A DNA stretch of 64,000 bases, from NCBI RefSeq assembly GCF_013343235.1, contig NZ_CP040094.1, positions 6,567,001 to 6,631,000 on the forward strand, written 5' to 3'. The notes beneath the pieces are model-generated. The model ran no database searches. It saw only the letters and a list, made by a program, of their open reading frames with translations, and was not told where the DNA came from. Each line of letters starts with the position of its first letter. Position 1 is the first letter of the stretch. The translations under genes and the position numbers were made by a program. Source of the stretch: Nostoc sp. TCL240-02. Its GTDB lineage: Bacteria; Cyanobacteriota; Cyanobacteriia; Cyanobacteriales; Nostocaceae. Of this stretch, positions 63,299 through 64,000 are shown in pieces.

Positions 63299-64000
63299 TT
63301 AGTGTCCGTTTTGAATAAAAGATTCTACCTTTGCGACATCTTCTTTGCTGCCAATAATTAAAGGTGTGCGTTGATGCAGTTTTTTTGGCACTACATCCAA
63401 GATGTTTACCAATCCTGTCGTAGCACGGCCGCCTGCTTGCTCAATCAAAAAGGCGAGAGGAGCGGTTTCATAAAGCAAGCGCAATTTCCCTTCTGGGTTT
63501 TGAATTGTACCTGGGTAGAGGAACACACCGCCTTGAACCAAAATTCTATGGATGTCGCTCACCATTGCACCGCTATAACGAGCGCTGTAGCCTTCTGTGC
63601 GATGAACGTAGCGGATGTATTCTCGAATCGATTCTTCCCACTGCCAGAAGTTACCTTCATTTACGCTGTAAACGGAACCGTGGTTAGGAATCCGAATATT
63701 CTCTTCTGTGAGAATAAATTCTCCTAAGCTGGGATCGAGAACAAAGGAATGAACGCCAGTACCTATAGTATAAACCAGCATCGTGCATGGCCCATATAGG
63801 ATGTATCCGGCAGCAAGTTGCTTCCGTCCGTTGGTGAGGAGATCGGTTGCCTTACCATCGCTATCATTTCCTTCTTGTTGGCGAATGGCAAAAATAGAAC
63901 CTAAGCTGAGATTATTATCAGTGTTGGATGAGCCATCAATTGGGTCATACAACAGGGTATAGCGACCAATGGGGCAATTTTCGGGGATATAGTAGGGATT
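63299..64000 (-). CDS. fbp: Fructose-1,6-bisphosphatase class I (partial, N-terminus off right edge)
   Basis: The frame is open from the stop at 63299 to base 64000, giving about 233 C-terminal residues. The catalytic block [19 protein letters not shown] near the right edge is the metal-binding signature of class I FBPase; [20 protein letters not shown] and [20 protein letters not shown] are later family blocks. It is the first visible gene of the fbp-tal-zwf-opcA operon, where it feeds fructose-6-phosphate into the oxidative pentose phosphate pathway. Confidence 0.96.
   Translation of the reverse strand, partial: NPYYIPENCPIGRYTLLYDPIDGSSNTDNNLSLGSIFAIRQQEGNDSDGKATDLLTNGRKQLAAGYILYGPCTMLVYTIGTGVHSFVLDPSLGEFILTEENIRIPNHGSVYSVNEGNFWQWEESIREYIRYVHRTEGYSARYSGAMVSDIHRILVQGGVFLYPGTIQNPEGKLRLLYETAPLAFLIEQAGGRATTGLVNILDVVPKKLHQRTPLIIGSKEDVAKVESFIQNGH

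Overview
The window comes from a filamentous, heterocyst-type cyanobacterium, most likely Nostoc or a close relative. The evidence is direct: HIP1 octamers (GCGATCGC) are scattered throughout; gene spacers carry heptamer tandem repeats and AATGAC-type tracts; cyanobacterial markers are present (Psb34, CCB-type cytochrome b6 assembly factor, purK next to 6S RNA, DUF3155, DUF3598, DUF3611); and the right end holds the leftward operon fbp-tal-zwf-opcA that is characteristic of heterocystous cyanobacteria. No tRNA, rRNA, CRISPR array or intact insertion sequence was recognised.

Layout. 1-4.7 kb is a defence-like block. A DinG-type iron-sulfur helicase, open through the left edge, follows a PD-(D/E)XK protein with a Cys cluster, and both are read leftward. 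A divergent XRE regulator / ImmA-IrrE protease pair faces them across a spacer containing a perfect palindrome. The helicase-nuclease pair fits two of the three genes of a pPIWI-RE conflict island; the PIWI gene would lie outside the window. 5.8-23.7 kb is mostly housekeeping: a pentapeptide protein, purK, 6S RNA, a giant Ser/Thr kinase-ATPase-histidine kinase, an active/inactive M16 protease pair, a peptidoglycan-binding protein, a holin-like membrane protein, a CbiG/CobE-like protein, cimA, a 2Fe-2S protein and a fused thiO-thiG. 23.9-32.9 kb holds psb34, a TPR protein, an HTH-NACHT protein and two envelope proteins, one a beta-helix protein with SLH domains. 32.9-44.4 kb holds cobB, a cNMP-binding protein, a CadD-like transporter, a pentapeptide protein, recJ with a GNAT gene, a RecB-like Fe-S nuclease, def, ftsX and DUF3598. 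44.4-46.9 kb is a small accessory patch: Uma2, a DUF433/DUF5615 toxin-antitoxin-like pair and a TIR protein. 47-64 kb is core again: aat, rpsN, nth, rseP, serS, DUF3611, PadR plus CCB, DUF3155, a Hik2-like kinase, an SLH protein and opcA-zwf-tal-fbp.

The main structural theme beyond genes is that short dispersed palindromic repeats sit not only between genes but also in frame inside conserved ones: the hybrid kinase, cimA, thiO-thiG, recJ (three sites), GNAT, DUF3598 and Uma2. They add about 8 to 35 residues each without breaking the frame, and recognisable copies or relatives of several lie in nearby spacers. This resembles the palindromic elements found inside Rickettsia genes. A second theme is modular reuse of envelope domains: two nearly identical SLH triplets about 25 kb apart, and a shared C-terminal domain in two secreted proteins.

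Limits: functions come from motif and family recognition without database searches. Start codons were moved inward where family N-termini or Shine-Dalgarno sites argued for it.
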